Assembly: GCA_003670425.1 (NCBI GenBank)
Contig: QWRL01000060.1
Location: 1 to 12,081 of the forward strand
From: Chloroflexota bacterium
Lineage (GTDB): Bacteria > Chloroflexota > Anaerolineae > Anaerolineales > UBA11657
DNA length: 12,081 nt
Direction of reading: 5' to 3'
Shown piece after piece: positions 1 to 6,056 of the stretch; within the stretch, counting starts at the first letter, position 1, and each line of letters opens with the position of its first letter. The translations under genes and the position numbers were made by a program. The notes beneath the pieces were generated by a model, which made no database searches, was not told the origin of the DNA, and saw only the letters and a list, made by a program, of their open reading frames with translations.

Positions 1-1
1 C

Positions 2-505
2 GCGCTGCCGGCACTGGGTGCGGCCCTGTTGCCCGGCGTGCAGCAGCTGTGCCAAAACCCCGATCCCAATTTGCGCTGGTGGGCTGTGCGTGCGTTGAGT
101 GCGCTGCAAGTGCCCGGCGCCGTTCCAATTTTGATTGAATGTTTGCAGGATGCGTCCGAGATGGTGCAGGCCGCTGCGCTGCTGGGGCTTGGCGGCTATG
201 CGGATGCGCGCGCAGCAGCCGCTGCGGGCGGCGTGCTAGCTGGCGGCAGCAGTTACCTGGCGCGCCAGGCTGGCGATGCGCTGCGCCACATGGGGCCCGC
301 GGGCGAAGCGGAGCTGATTGCCGCACTGCGCCATGCGCAGCAAGACACGCGCGTGAATGCCGCGCGCGCGCTTGCATTCACGGATGGCCAGCCGGCCATC
401 GCGCCGCTGTTTGCCGCGCTGGACGACGACTCAGCGGCTGTGTGTTACTGGGTGGAGCAGGCGCTCGAGCGGCGCGGCACCGGCATGGTTTATTTTCAGC
501 CCTGA
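2..505 (+). CDS. HEAT-repeat protein, 3' end (5' truncated by the window edge)
   Basis: The frame is open from base 2 to the TGA at 503-505 and gives 167 residues with no convincing start, so the gene begins outside the window. The protein is a chain of paired helices of the HEAT/PBS-lyase type: repeated blocks such as NLRWWAVRALSAL, MVQAAALLGLGGY, YLARQAGDALRHMG and RVNAARALAF, spaced about 30 residues apart, each with the Arg/Asn-Ala-Ala-x-Ala-Leu pattern typical of these repeats. The end, GTGMVYFQP, resembles the tail of HEAT-repeat proteins recalled from Chloroflexota (from memory). Such proteins are usually cytoplasmic scaffolds; no enzyme motif is visible and no specific partner can be named. 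The gene is convergent with the deacetylase gene, with 3 bases between the two stop codons, and no terminator hairpin is seen between them. Confidence 0.85.
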   Translation, partial: ALPALGAALLPGVQQLCQNPDPNLRWWAVRALSALQVPGAVPILIECLQDASEMVQAAALLGLGGYADARAAAAAGGVLAGGSSYLARQAGDALRHMGPAGEAELIAALRHAQQDTRVNAARALAFTDGQPAIAPLFAALDDDSAAVCYWVEQALERRGTGMVYFQP

Positions 506-508
506 GGC

Positions 509-1342
509 TTACAGCTGCGCAAAGGTGATTAGCTCAACGCCGTAGTCTTCGAGCGCACCGCGCGCGCGTGCGTGCGAAAGGTACTCCAGCTCCAAGCCGC
601 GCTCCGCGCAATAGCTGCTGCTCTTTTGCAGCTGTGCATCCACCACGCCCGGATGGCACATTAGCTCGCTGCTGCCCGGCGGCAGCTCCGCCACAATGCT
701 TATCAGATTTTTCAGCGTCACGCCTGCCCCATAAAAAGAAACGATCAGGCGCTCCGGATGTGGCACGCGATATTGCGCCAGCAGCGCCTGCGCTGCAGCC
801 GGCATCTGCGGTGGCACGCCGGCATCCAGCGGATGGCGAATGGGCAAATGATATTCCTGCGCCAGCTGCAGCATCGTCTCCAGCAGCAGCGGGTGCTGGT
901 AAGACGCATGATGATGGCTGTCCAGATGGTCGGCAGCGCAGCCGCTGGCAAGGAAGGCCTCAATTTGTGCGCGCCATTCGGCGTGCAGTTCGGCTGGCAC
1001 AATTTGCGCGCAGTGCTGCTGCAGTGCGGCCAGCTTGGGAAAGCTGTCCGCGTTGCCCAGCAGGCTGCGCACTTGTGCGGCGGGCAGCAGCGGTGCGCCC
1101 ATCGTCAGCACCAGATGCACGCCCAGCCCCAGCTGCGGGCACTCTGCGCGGGCGCGCAGCAGCTCCGCGCCGGCGTCGGGCTGGTTCATCATTGCCGTGG
1201 TGCTGCTGACTATGCCGTTCAGGTGCGCGGCTCGAATGCCGGCCGATACGCCGGCGCCATGCCCGTAGTCGTCGGCGTTAACAATCAGGCGGCAGACCGG
1301 GGGCACATTAGACCTAGAGCTGGCTGGCGTGGTCGCTTTCAT
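509..1342 (-). CDS. ChbG/YdjC-family carbohydrate deacetylase
   Basis: A 277-residue protein of the ChbG/YdjC family, metal-dependent enzymes that remove N-acetyl groups from sugars such as chitooligosaccharides. Visible motifs: NADDYG at 22-27 (metal/catalytic aspartates), GVHLVLT at 74-80 (His76), HLDSHHH at 139-145 (metal-ligand histidines) and ELMCHPG at 226-232. The pattern IVSSTTAMMNQP at 44-55 is also typical. Length suits the family (about 250-300). The ATG at 1342 was chosen because it follows the mgtE stop by one base (TAA-C-ATG), which implies translational coupling. A GTG at 1306 would shorten the N-terminus by 12 residues and still precede the first motif. A longer frame opening at 1393 lies inside mgtE and is unlikely. 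Hopanoid-associated HpnK is a relative, but no hopanoid gene is nearby. The substrate is unknown. No secretion signal is seen, so it is probably cytoplasmic. Confidence 0.88.
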   Translation of the reverse strand: MKATTPASSRSNVPPVCRLIVNADDYGHGAGVSAGIRAAHLNGIVSSTTAMMNQPDAGAELLRARAECPQLGLGVHLVLTMGAPLLPAAQVRSLLGNADSFPKLAALQQHCAQIVPAELHAEWRAQIEAFLASGCAADHLDSHHHASYQHPLLLETMLQLAQEYHLPIRHPLDAGVPPQMPAAAQALLAQYRVPHPERLIVSFYGAGVTLKNLISIVAELPPGSSELMCHPGVVDAQLQKSSSYCAERGLELEYLSHARARGALEDYGVELITFAQL

Positions 1343-1343
1343 G

Positions 1344-2699
1344 TTAGAGCAGCAGCGGCAGGAAGGCGGTGGCCAGCCCCAGAAACAGCGCAAAGCCGAC
1401 CGCGTCCGTTACGGTGGTAACAAACACGGCCGAGGCCAGCGCCGGGTCCATGCGCAGCGCGCGCAGCGTCAGCGGCACCAGCGCGCCAGCCACGCCCGCA
1501 ATCAGCATATTGCCAAACAGCGCGATGCCAATCAGCAGGCCCAGATACGGCTGGCCCTTCCAGAGATAAGTGATAAAGCCGGCGGCCACACCAACTGCCA
1601 CGCCATTGATCATGCCCACGGCCACCTCGCGCGCCACGGCCCGCACGGCACTGCGCGGCTGCACCTGGCCCAGCGCCAAAGCGCGCACAAAAATAACCAG
1701 CGCCTGCGTGCCCGCATTGCCGCCCATGCCCGCCACCACAGACTGGAACACCGCCAATAGCGCCAGTTTTTGCAGCGTGCCCTCAAAGATGCTGATCACC
1801 CACGCCGCAAAGATGGCGGTGCCCAGATTGATCAACAGCCACGGCAGGCGCCGCTTCACCATCACGCGCAGCGGGCTGTCCACATCCAGGTCGCTGCCCG
1901 CAGACATGCTGGCCAGCGCGTACAGGTCGCTGGTGGCCTCGTCTTCAATTACCTCCAGCAGATCATCATGCGTTATCACGCCCACCAGCCGGCCGGCGGC
2001 ATCCACTACCGGCAGGGAGCTTAGCCCATGGCGCGAGATCAGCTGCGCCAGCTCGGCCTGCTCTGCGTCCACCGGCGCACTGATGATGTGCGGATTCATT
2101 ATTTGCTCGATGGTTGTCTCGGGCATGGCCACAATCAAGTCGCGCAGGCCCACCACACCCAGCAGGCGGCGGTCGCGGTCCACGGCGTACAGGTAATGCT
2201 GGCTCTCGCTTTCCGGGTGCAGGCCGCGCAGGTAGCTGATGGCTTGTGCCGCCGTCATCCAGCGCCGCAGCACGGGCACATCAGAGGTCATGCGGCCGCC
2301 GGCCGTTTCGTCGTCGTACGCCAGCAGCGGCTGCACTTGCGCCGTGGTGTGCATCAGCGCCAGTGCCTGCGCGCGCTGCGCAGGCTTCAGGTCCAGCAGG
2401 ATGTCGGCGGCATCGTCGGGATACATCTCGTCCAGCAGCTGCGCCAGTACCTGTGCCGGCAGGCTGGCTGCCAGCTGCGCGGCTTCATCCTCATCCAGGT
2501 ACTCAAGCACATCCGCTGCGTCTTCTGCCGGCAGCGTGGGCAGCACGCGCGTTTGCTCTTCCAAGTTCAAGTCGCCGATGGTTTCAGCGAGGTCGGCCAG
2601 CTGCAGCTGCTCCAGCAGCTGGCGCGCGCGCTGCACGTCATCCTGCTCAAGCGCTTCGCGCACATCGCGCAGCACGGTTTCAAATTGAATTGTGTTCAT
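1344..2699 (-). CDS. mgtE: Magnesium channel/transporter MgtE
   Basis: MgtE, the Mg2+-gated inner-membrane magnesium channel, 451 residues, close to the usual length. Order of domains: cytosolic helical MgtE_N superhelix (about 15-130), a pair of CBS domains (about 135-260, with LGVVGLRDLIV and LVGVITHDDLLEV), a plug/connecting helix (about 274-290) and five membrane segments (about 286-450). The pore signature GMGGNAGTQ is at 324-332. The last-helix motif VTTVTDAVGFALF includes Asp432, the position of the pore Mg2+ site known from the Thermus thermophilus protein. Acidic patches in the N and CBS domains (YLDEDEAAQ, EMYPDDAAD) fit cytosolic Mg2+ sensing. The ATG at 2699 is preferred over an earlier in-frame start at 2729 because AGGGTGA lies just upstream and because 2729 lies inside the terminator hairpin. 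It is the first gene of an operon with the deacetylase; the leader appears to be attenuated. Confidence 0.96.
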   Translation of the reverse strand: MNTIQFETVLRDVREALEQDDVQRARQLLEQLQLADLAETIGDLNLEEQTRVLPTLPAEDAADVLEYLDEDEAAQLAASLPAQVLAQLLDEMYPDDAADILLDLKPAQRAQALALMHTTAQVQPLLAYDDETAGGRMTSDVPVLRRWMTAAQAISYLRGLHPESESQHYLYAVDRDRRLLGVVGLRDLIVAMPETTIEQIMNPHIISAPVDAEQAELAQLISRHGLSSLPVVDAAGRLVGVITHDDLLEVIEDEATSDLYALASMSAGSDLDVDSPLRVMVKRRLPWLLINLGTAIFAAWVISIFEGTLQKLALLAVFQSVVAGMGGNAGTQALVIFVRALALGQVQPRSAVRAVAREVAVGMINGVAVGVAAGFITYLWKGQPYLGLLIGIALFGNMLIAGVAGALVPLTLRALRMDPALASAVFVTTVTDAVGFALFLGLATAFLPLLL

Positions 2700-2703
2700 T
2701 AGT

Positions 2704-2710
2704 TCACCCT
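2704..2710 (-). promoter_or_regulatory. Ribosome binding site of mgtE
   Basis: On the minus strand AGGGTGA stands about 4 bases before the ATG at 2699 and matches the GGTGA part of the Shine-Dalgarno complement. It decides the start in favour of 2699. It lies within 10 bases of the terminator's T-run, so a transcript that reads past the terminator immediately exposes it. Confidence 0.65.
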
Positions 2711-2717
2711 GCGGCCT

Positions 2718-2750
2718 AAACAAAAACACGCCGGTTGCAGACGGCGTGTT
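2718..2750 (-). terminator. Rho-independent terminator/attenuator in the mgtE leader
   Basis: On the minus strand AACACGCCG (2750-2742) pairs perfectly with CGGCGTGTT (2733-2725) across an 8-base loop (TCTGCAAC). The stem runs straight into TTTTTGTTT (2726-2718). This is a textbook intrinsic terminator in that orientation; the plus-strand reading lacks a T-run. It lies after the only plausible mgtE promoter and 8 bases before the ribosome binding site, so it would end transcription before mgtE unless opened. That is the arrangement of an attenuator or riboswitch expression platform. Confidence 0.8.
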
Positions 2751-2751
2751 G

Positions 2752-2855
2752 CATAAGGTCGACCGGGGGACAACCTCAGCCCGGCGCGCGTCTGGGGCCC
2801 GGCGAAAGACTGGGAGGCTGCGCTTTATCGCTGTTTGGCATCTATTCCGTTCAGA
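2752..2855 (-). ncRNA. Candidate structured 5' leader of mgtE (possible riboswitch or attenuator)
   Basis: From the predicted start near 2855 the mgtE transcript would carry about 100 nt before the terminator hairpin. CAGCCTC (2820-2814) can pair with GAGGTTG (2777-2771), with one G-U pair, closing a 36-nt GC-rich segment that contains a repeated CGCCGGGC. Two short stretches can pair with the terminator hairpin instead: CAGACG (2794-2789) with CGTCTG (2743-2738), and GGTTG (2775-2771) with CAACC (2737-2733). The second pairing competes with the closing helix. Known Mg2+ leaders (M-box/ykoK) and yybP-ykoY elements sit before mgtE genes elsewhere, but their recalled consensus blocks are not found here. 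The ligand is unknown, the structure was worked out by eye, and the boundaries are approximate. Confidence 0.4.
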
Positions 2856-2861
2856 GTTGGA

Positions 2862-2867
2862 ATTGTA
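2862..2867 (-). promoter_or_regulatory. Candidate -10 box of the mgtE promoter
   Basis: On the minus strand TACAAT (4-5 of 6 to TATAAT) stands in a locally AT-richer stretch (TGTTACAATTCC). The -35 partner is poor (TTCCGC at 16 bases). It would start transcription near 2855 and give a leader of about 155 nt. No better box is seen between here and the mgtE start. Confidence 0.4.
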
Positions 2868-2914
2868 ACACCGGCGGCGCTGTGCGGAAGGTGTACGCGC
2901 TTAGCCCACTCTAG

Positions 2915-2920
2915 TAAGAT
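2915..2920 (+). promoter_or_regulatory. Candidate -10 box for the glycosidase-like gene
   Basis: TAAGAT lies 20 bases before the ATG at 2940 and would give a leader of about 13 nt. The sequence at the -35 position (TGTACG, 17-base spacer) is weak. It is divergent from the mgtE promoter, about 50 bases away. No Shine-Dalgarno sequence precedes the ATG, consistent with a very short leader. Confidence 0.3.
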
Positions 2921-2939
2921 TCAGCGGCCCAAGCCGTCC

Positions 2940-4424
2940 ATGAAAAATCTCCTGCGTACCTGCTTTGCAGCTTTGCTGGCTGCGCTGCTGCTGTGCCAGC
3001 CGGTGGCTGTGCTGGCTGCCGGCGAGCTGCCGCCGGATTCCAAGCCGGATGTGCGCTTTGGCGCGGTGGAGGCGTGGATGGAGCCCGCGGCAGCGGCAGC
3101 ACTGCGCGTGGGCTGGGACCGCTTGTTGATTGACTGGTACAAATATCAACCAGAGGCGCCGGAGGAGTGGGTGCCGTCTGCGGATGACGATGCGCGCGTA
3201 AACACGGCGCTGGCCGCCGGGCGCGAGATGGTGCTGCTGCTGCGCGGCACGCCGGCGTGGGCCACGGATGGCGCCGCGCGCGCCAGCCCGCCGCGCGGCC
3301 TGCACTTGCCGGTGGCAGCAAACAGCAACTTGTGGGCGAACTTTGTGCACCGGGTGATGAAGCACTACAAAGGGCGCGTCAGCCGCTACATCATTTGGAA
3401 CGAGCCGGACATTGCTGTCGGCGACGGCGGCGCCCAATTCAACGGCAGCATCGAGCAGTACTACCGCATGGTGAAGATTGCCTGGCTGGTGGCGCGCGAG
3501 GTGGATCCGCAGGCCAAGATCCATCTTGCCGGACTTACCTACTGGCACGATGCGGTCAACGGCCGCACCCCGTTTTTGGAGCGCTATCTGGCCCTGGTCG
3601 CGCGGGACTCAAGTGCCCGCGCCAACAATTTTTATTTTGACGCCGCCACACTGCACATCTACTTTCGCCCGCAATCGGTGTTCGATCTGATTGCGCTGCA
3701 CCGCAAATTTCTGCACCAGTACGGCCTGGCGCAGCCCATCTGGCTGAATGAGACCAACGCTGCCCCGTTTGATGACGCGCTGCTGCCCTGGCCCAACCCG
3801 TTTGTATATGTAACCATGGAGCAGCAGGGCGCGTTTGTCATTCAGGCTTTTGCGCTGGCGCTGGCAGCGGGCGCCGAGCGCGCTGCGGTTTATAAGTTTG
3901 CGGAGGTTAGCGGCAGCCTGCCGGGCTTTGACTATTACGGGCTGTACCGCACCGACATGACCGCGCGGCCGGCGGTGGAATCTTTGCGCGCAGTCACCAC
4001 GCACTTTGCGGGCGTGCTTACCACGAGCTATGTGATGCGGGCTTCGCACTACATTGTGCGCCTGGACCGCGGCGGATTGGTAACGCGGGTGCTGTGGGCG
4101 CGCGGTGCGCAGCCCGTGCGCCTGCACTTGCTGCCCACAGCGGGCGCTGCGGCGGCCGTGCTCTACGATCAATTTGGCAGGCGCCGCGGGCAGCTGCTGG
4201 CGGACCGCGACGGCACATACAAGCTGGCGCTGCCCGGCGCGGATTGCAGCCGCCCGCGCACGGACTGTGTGGTGGGTGGTGCGCCCTTTTTGCTGGTGGA
4301 GGAAATGCGGCGCATGCCGGCGGCGCAGCACTCGCTGCCGCACGCATTGCGCGGCGCTGGCGCAGCGCCGTTGCGCGGGCAGCCGCCTGCAAGCAGGCAA
4401 CCAGCTGCGCGGGCTGCGCACTAA
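2940..4424 (+). CDS. Secreted TIM-barrel glycoside hydrolase-like protein (clan GH-A)
   Basis: A 494-residue exported protein. Residues 1-27 form a signal peptide: Lys/Arg start, a Leu/Ala-rich core and a VLA-A cleavage region. The body (about 36-357) reads as a (beta/alpha)8 barrel of clan GH-A. Its two expected catalytic glutamates are visible: the acid/base in IIWNEPD (Glu155) and the nucleophile in IWLNETN (Glu271), about 116 residues apart on strands 4 and 7. DAATLHIYFRP at 234-244 is the usual strand-6 region. Residues 360-455 look like a small C-terminal beta domain; the final 35 are an Ala/Arg/Pro-rich tail. The nearest families are GH39, GH5 and GH53-like proteins; the exact family and sugar are not decided. 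The ATG at 2940 was chosen because it starts the signal peptide; a TTG at 2835 would add 35 unrelated residues. The amidohydrolase gene follows after 99 bases. Confidence 0.75.
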   Translation: MKNLLRTCFAALLAALLLCQPVAVLAAGELPPDSKPDVRFGAVEAWMEPAAAAALRVGWDRLLIDWYKYQPEAPEEWVPSADDDARVNTALAAGREMVLLLRGTPAWATDGAARASPPRGLHLPVAANSNLWANFVHRVMKHYKGRVSRYIIWNEPDIAVGDGGAQFNGSIEQYYRMVKIAWLVAREVDPQAKIHLAGLTYWHDAVNGRTPFLERYLALVARDSSARANNFYFDAATLHIYFRPQSVFDLIALHRKFLHQYGLAQPIWLNETNAAPFDDALLPWPNPFVYVTMEQQGAFVIQAFALALAAGAERAAVYKFAEVSGSLPGFDYYGLYRTDMTARPAVESLRAVTTHFAGVLTTSYVMRASHYIVRLDRGGLVTRVLWARGAQPVRLHLLPTAGAAAAVLYDQFGRRRGQLLADRDGTYKLALPGADCSRPRTDCVVGGAPFLLVEEMRRMPAAQHSLPHALRGAGAAPLRGQPPASRQPAARAAH

Positions 4425-4510
4425 CTGCTGCGCCAGCCGCTGCTGCGGCGCACTGCCGCCGGCCGGCATGCCATCTATTACACTTAACACGCAACGCGGC
4501 AAGCGCCGCC

Positions 4511-4515
4511 AGGAG
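4511..4515 (+). promoter_or_regulatory. Ribosome binding site of the M20 amidohydrolase
   Basis: AGGAG is followed by 8 bases and the ATG at 4524. It is one of the few clear Shine-Dalgarno sequences in the window and fixes this start. A weak -10-like TACACT at 4479-4484 is possible, so the gene may have its own promoter or be read through from the upstream gene. Confidence 0.7.
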
Positions 4516-4523
4516 CAACGATT

Positions 4524-5942
4524 ATGAACGCAAAAGACACCGTACGGCACACCATCAATGACCAGGATGAAAGACTGGCATTTATTGCGCAGGAAATTTG
4601 GAGCCACCCGCAGATTGGCTTGCAGGAAACTTTTGCCGCTGCGCTGCTGGCCAAAGAGCTGGCGGAGGCCGGCTTCAAAATTGAGTGGGGCGTGGGGCAG
4701 ATGCCCACGGCGTTTGTGGCAACGTGGGGCACGGGCGGGCCGGTGCTTGGTTTTCTGGGCGAGTACGATGCGTTGCCGGGACTTTCTCAAACTGTGGCGG
4801 CCGCCAAACAGGCGGTGGAAGTACTGGGACCCGGGCATGGCTGCGGCCATAATTTGTTTGGCACGGCGTGCATGGCGGCTGCCATGGCGCTCAAGACTGC
4901 CATGCAGCAGTCCAACATCAAAGGCACAATCCGCTTCTACGGCTGCCCGGCCGAAGAGACGCTGGTTGGCAAAGTTTTTATGGCACGGGACGGCGCCTTT
5001 GATGACCTTGACGCTGCCATCAGCTGGCATCCGGGCAGCACCAACATCGTGTGGAACGGTTCCTCGCTGGCGCTCAATTCCTTCAAGGTGAACTTTCATG
5101 GCGTGGCTGCGCATGCGGGCGCGGAGCCGGAGATGGGGCGCAGTGCGCTGGATGGCGTGCTGCTGATGGATGTGGGCATGAACTATCTGCGCGAGCATGT
5201 GATTGACAAGGCGCGCATTCACAGCGTGGTCACCAGTGGCGGGCAGGCGCCGAACGTGGTGCCGGCTTTTGCGCAGGTTTGGTATTTTGTGCGCGCGCCG
5301 CACCGCCGCCAGGTGGATGAGATTTATGCGCGCGTGCTGGAGATTGCGCAGGGCGCCGCTTTGGTTGGGGGCACACGCCCCGAGGTTGAGGTCATCACCG
5401 GGGGCGACGACCCGCTGCCCCCCCACACCCCCCCCGGCTTTCTGCTGTGGCCACAGCCGGCGGCGGACGGCATGCGCTTTACAGACCAGGAACGCAGCTT
5501 TGCAAAAGACCTGCAGGCCACTTTCCCGGCTGGCTCCGTGCAGCGCGACTTTGACTGGATGCAGAAGTCCGCGCGCAGCGGAATTGCAGCCGCCGAAGTT
5601 GACAACCCGTTGTGGGAGCAGGTGCTGGCGCACTCGGACACGCCGCCTTTGATGGGCGGCTCCACCGACATTGGGGATGTGAGCTGGATTACACCCACAG
5701 CGCAGCTGACGACGTGCTGCTGGCCGCTGGGTACTCCCGGCCACAGCTGGCAAACTGTGGCGTCCTCCGGGTCCAGCATTGGCGTGAAAGGCATGCTGTT
5801 TGCAGCGCAGGGCATGGCGCTGGCGGGCTTGGAGCTGCTTGCAAAGCCGGCGTTGCTGCAGGCTGCGCGCGCAGAATTTATCACGGCGAAAAATGGAGCG
5901 GAATACGTCACGGCGCTTGCCAAGAACTCTGTGCCGCAGTGA
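4524..5942 (+). CDS. M20-family amidohydrolase, AbgB-like (p-aminobenzoyl-glutamate utilization type)
   Basis: A 472-residue cytoplasmic metallo-amidohydrolase of peptidase family M20, closest to the AbgB subgroup that splits p-aminobenzoyl-glutamate and similar N-acyl amino acids. Landmarks: GEYDALPGLSQ at 79-89 (metal-ligand Asp), HGCGHNLFG at 105-113 (metal-ligand His), PAEE at 142-145 (general-base Glu pair), SWHPG at 167-171, a dimerisation (lid) domain about 185-285 with GVAAHAG and GGQAPNVVP, then GGSTDIGDVSW at 378-388 and PGHSWQ at 405-410. Length matches AbgB (about 480). No AbgA partner or AbgT transporter is present in the window, so the substrate is open. The stretch 292-315 (GGDDPLPPHTPPGF) is unlike the usual family sequence and lies over two C-runs, but the frame remains correct on both sides. 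Confidence 0.9.
   Translation: MNAKDTVRHTINDQDERLAFIAQEIWSHPQIGLQETFAAALLAKELAEAGFKIEWGVGQMPTAFVATWGTGGPVLGFLGEYDALPGLSQTVAAAKQAVEVLGPGHGCGHNLFGTACMAAAMALKTAMQQSNIKGTIRFYGCPAEETLVGKVFMARDGAFDDLDAAISWHPGSTNIVWNGSSLALNSFKVNFHGVAAHAGAEPEMGRSALDGVLLMDVGMNYLREHVIDKARIHSVVTSGGQAPNVVPAFAQVWYFVRAPHRRQVDEIYARVLEIAQGAALVGGTRPEVEVITGGDDPLPPHTPPGFLLWPQPAADGMRFTDQERSFAKDLQATFPAGSVQRDFDWMQKSARSGIAAAEVDNPLWEQVLAHSDTPPLMGGSTDIGDVSWITPTAQLTTCCWPLGTPGHSWQTVASSGSSIGVKGMLFAAQGMALAGLELLAKPALLQAARAEFITAKNGAEYVTALAKNSVPQ
5418..5435 (+). repeat. Homopolymeric C tracts inside the M20 gene (C7-ACA-C8)
   Basis: Seven C (5418-5424), then ACA, then eight C (5428-5435). Such runs are prone to slippage in replication and sequencing. 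They encode the proline-rich LPPHTPPG segment. The reading frame is intact as given; one base more or less would truncate the protein after about 300 residues. Confidence 0.8.
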
Positions 5943-6015
5943 TGAAGTGCTGCTGCAGTGCAGGCCGCGCCGCACTTGAGCCGGCAATGTGAACGGGCAG
6001 GCACGGCTGGCAAGT

Positions 6016-6027
6016 AAAATATATTTT
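6016..6027 (+). promoter_or_regulatory. 12-bp perfect AT palindrome before the flavoprotein operon; candidate -10/operator
   Basis: AAAATATATTTT is a perfect inverted repeat in otherwise GC-rich DNA, 29 bases before the ATG at 6057. It contains or abuts -10-like boxes (TAAAAT 6015-6020, TATATT 6020-6025). No good -35 was found upstream. It may be only a promoter, or an operator overlapping one. Confidence 0.35.
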
Positions 6028-6056
6028 GGGCGCGTGAAATTGAACCAAACGCAAAA

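Noticed and set aside
2028..2702. Long plus-strand open frames opposite mgtE
   Set aside because: They are mirror frames of a well-conserved gene, rich in Gln, Arg and Ala without domains.
2700..2870. M-box, yybP-ykoY, ydaO, TPP, FMN, cobalamin or T-box element before mgtE
   Set aside because: The recalled conserved blocks of these classes were looked for on both strands and not found; a GGGGGAC similarity to ydaO on the plus strand is isolated. A covariance-model search would be decisive.
2835..2939. A 35-codon upstream extension of the glycosidase-like gene from a TTG
   Set aside because: It would bury the signal peptide inside the protein and crosses the likely promoter.
5945..5977. AAGTGC/GCACTT inverted repeat after the M20 gene as a terminator
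   Set aside because: Only 6 bp with a 21-base loop and no T-run, so it is not convincing.
3609..5987. A very long open frame (792 codons) on the minus strand opposite the glycosidase-like and M20 genes
   Set aside because: Its product is rich in Arg, His, Ala and Gln with no family motif, and it lies opposite two genes with clear catalytic motifs; GC-rich codon use leaves the antisense frame free of stops.
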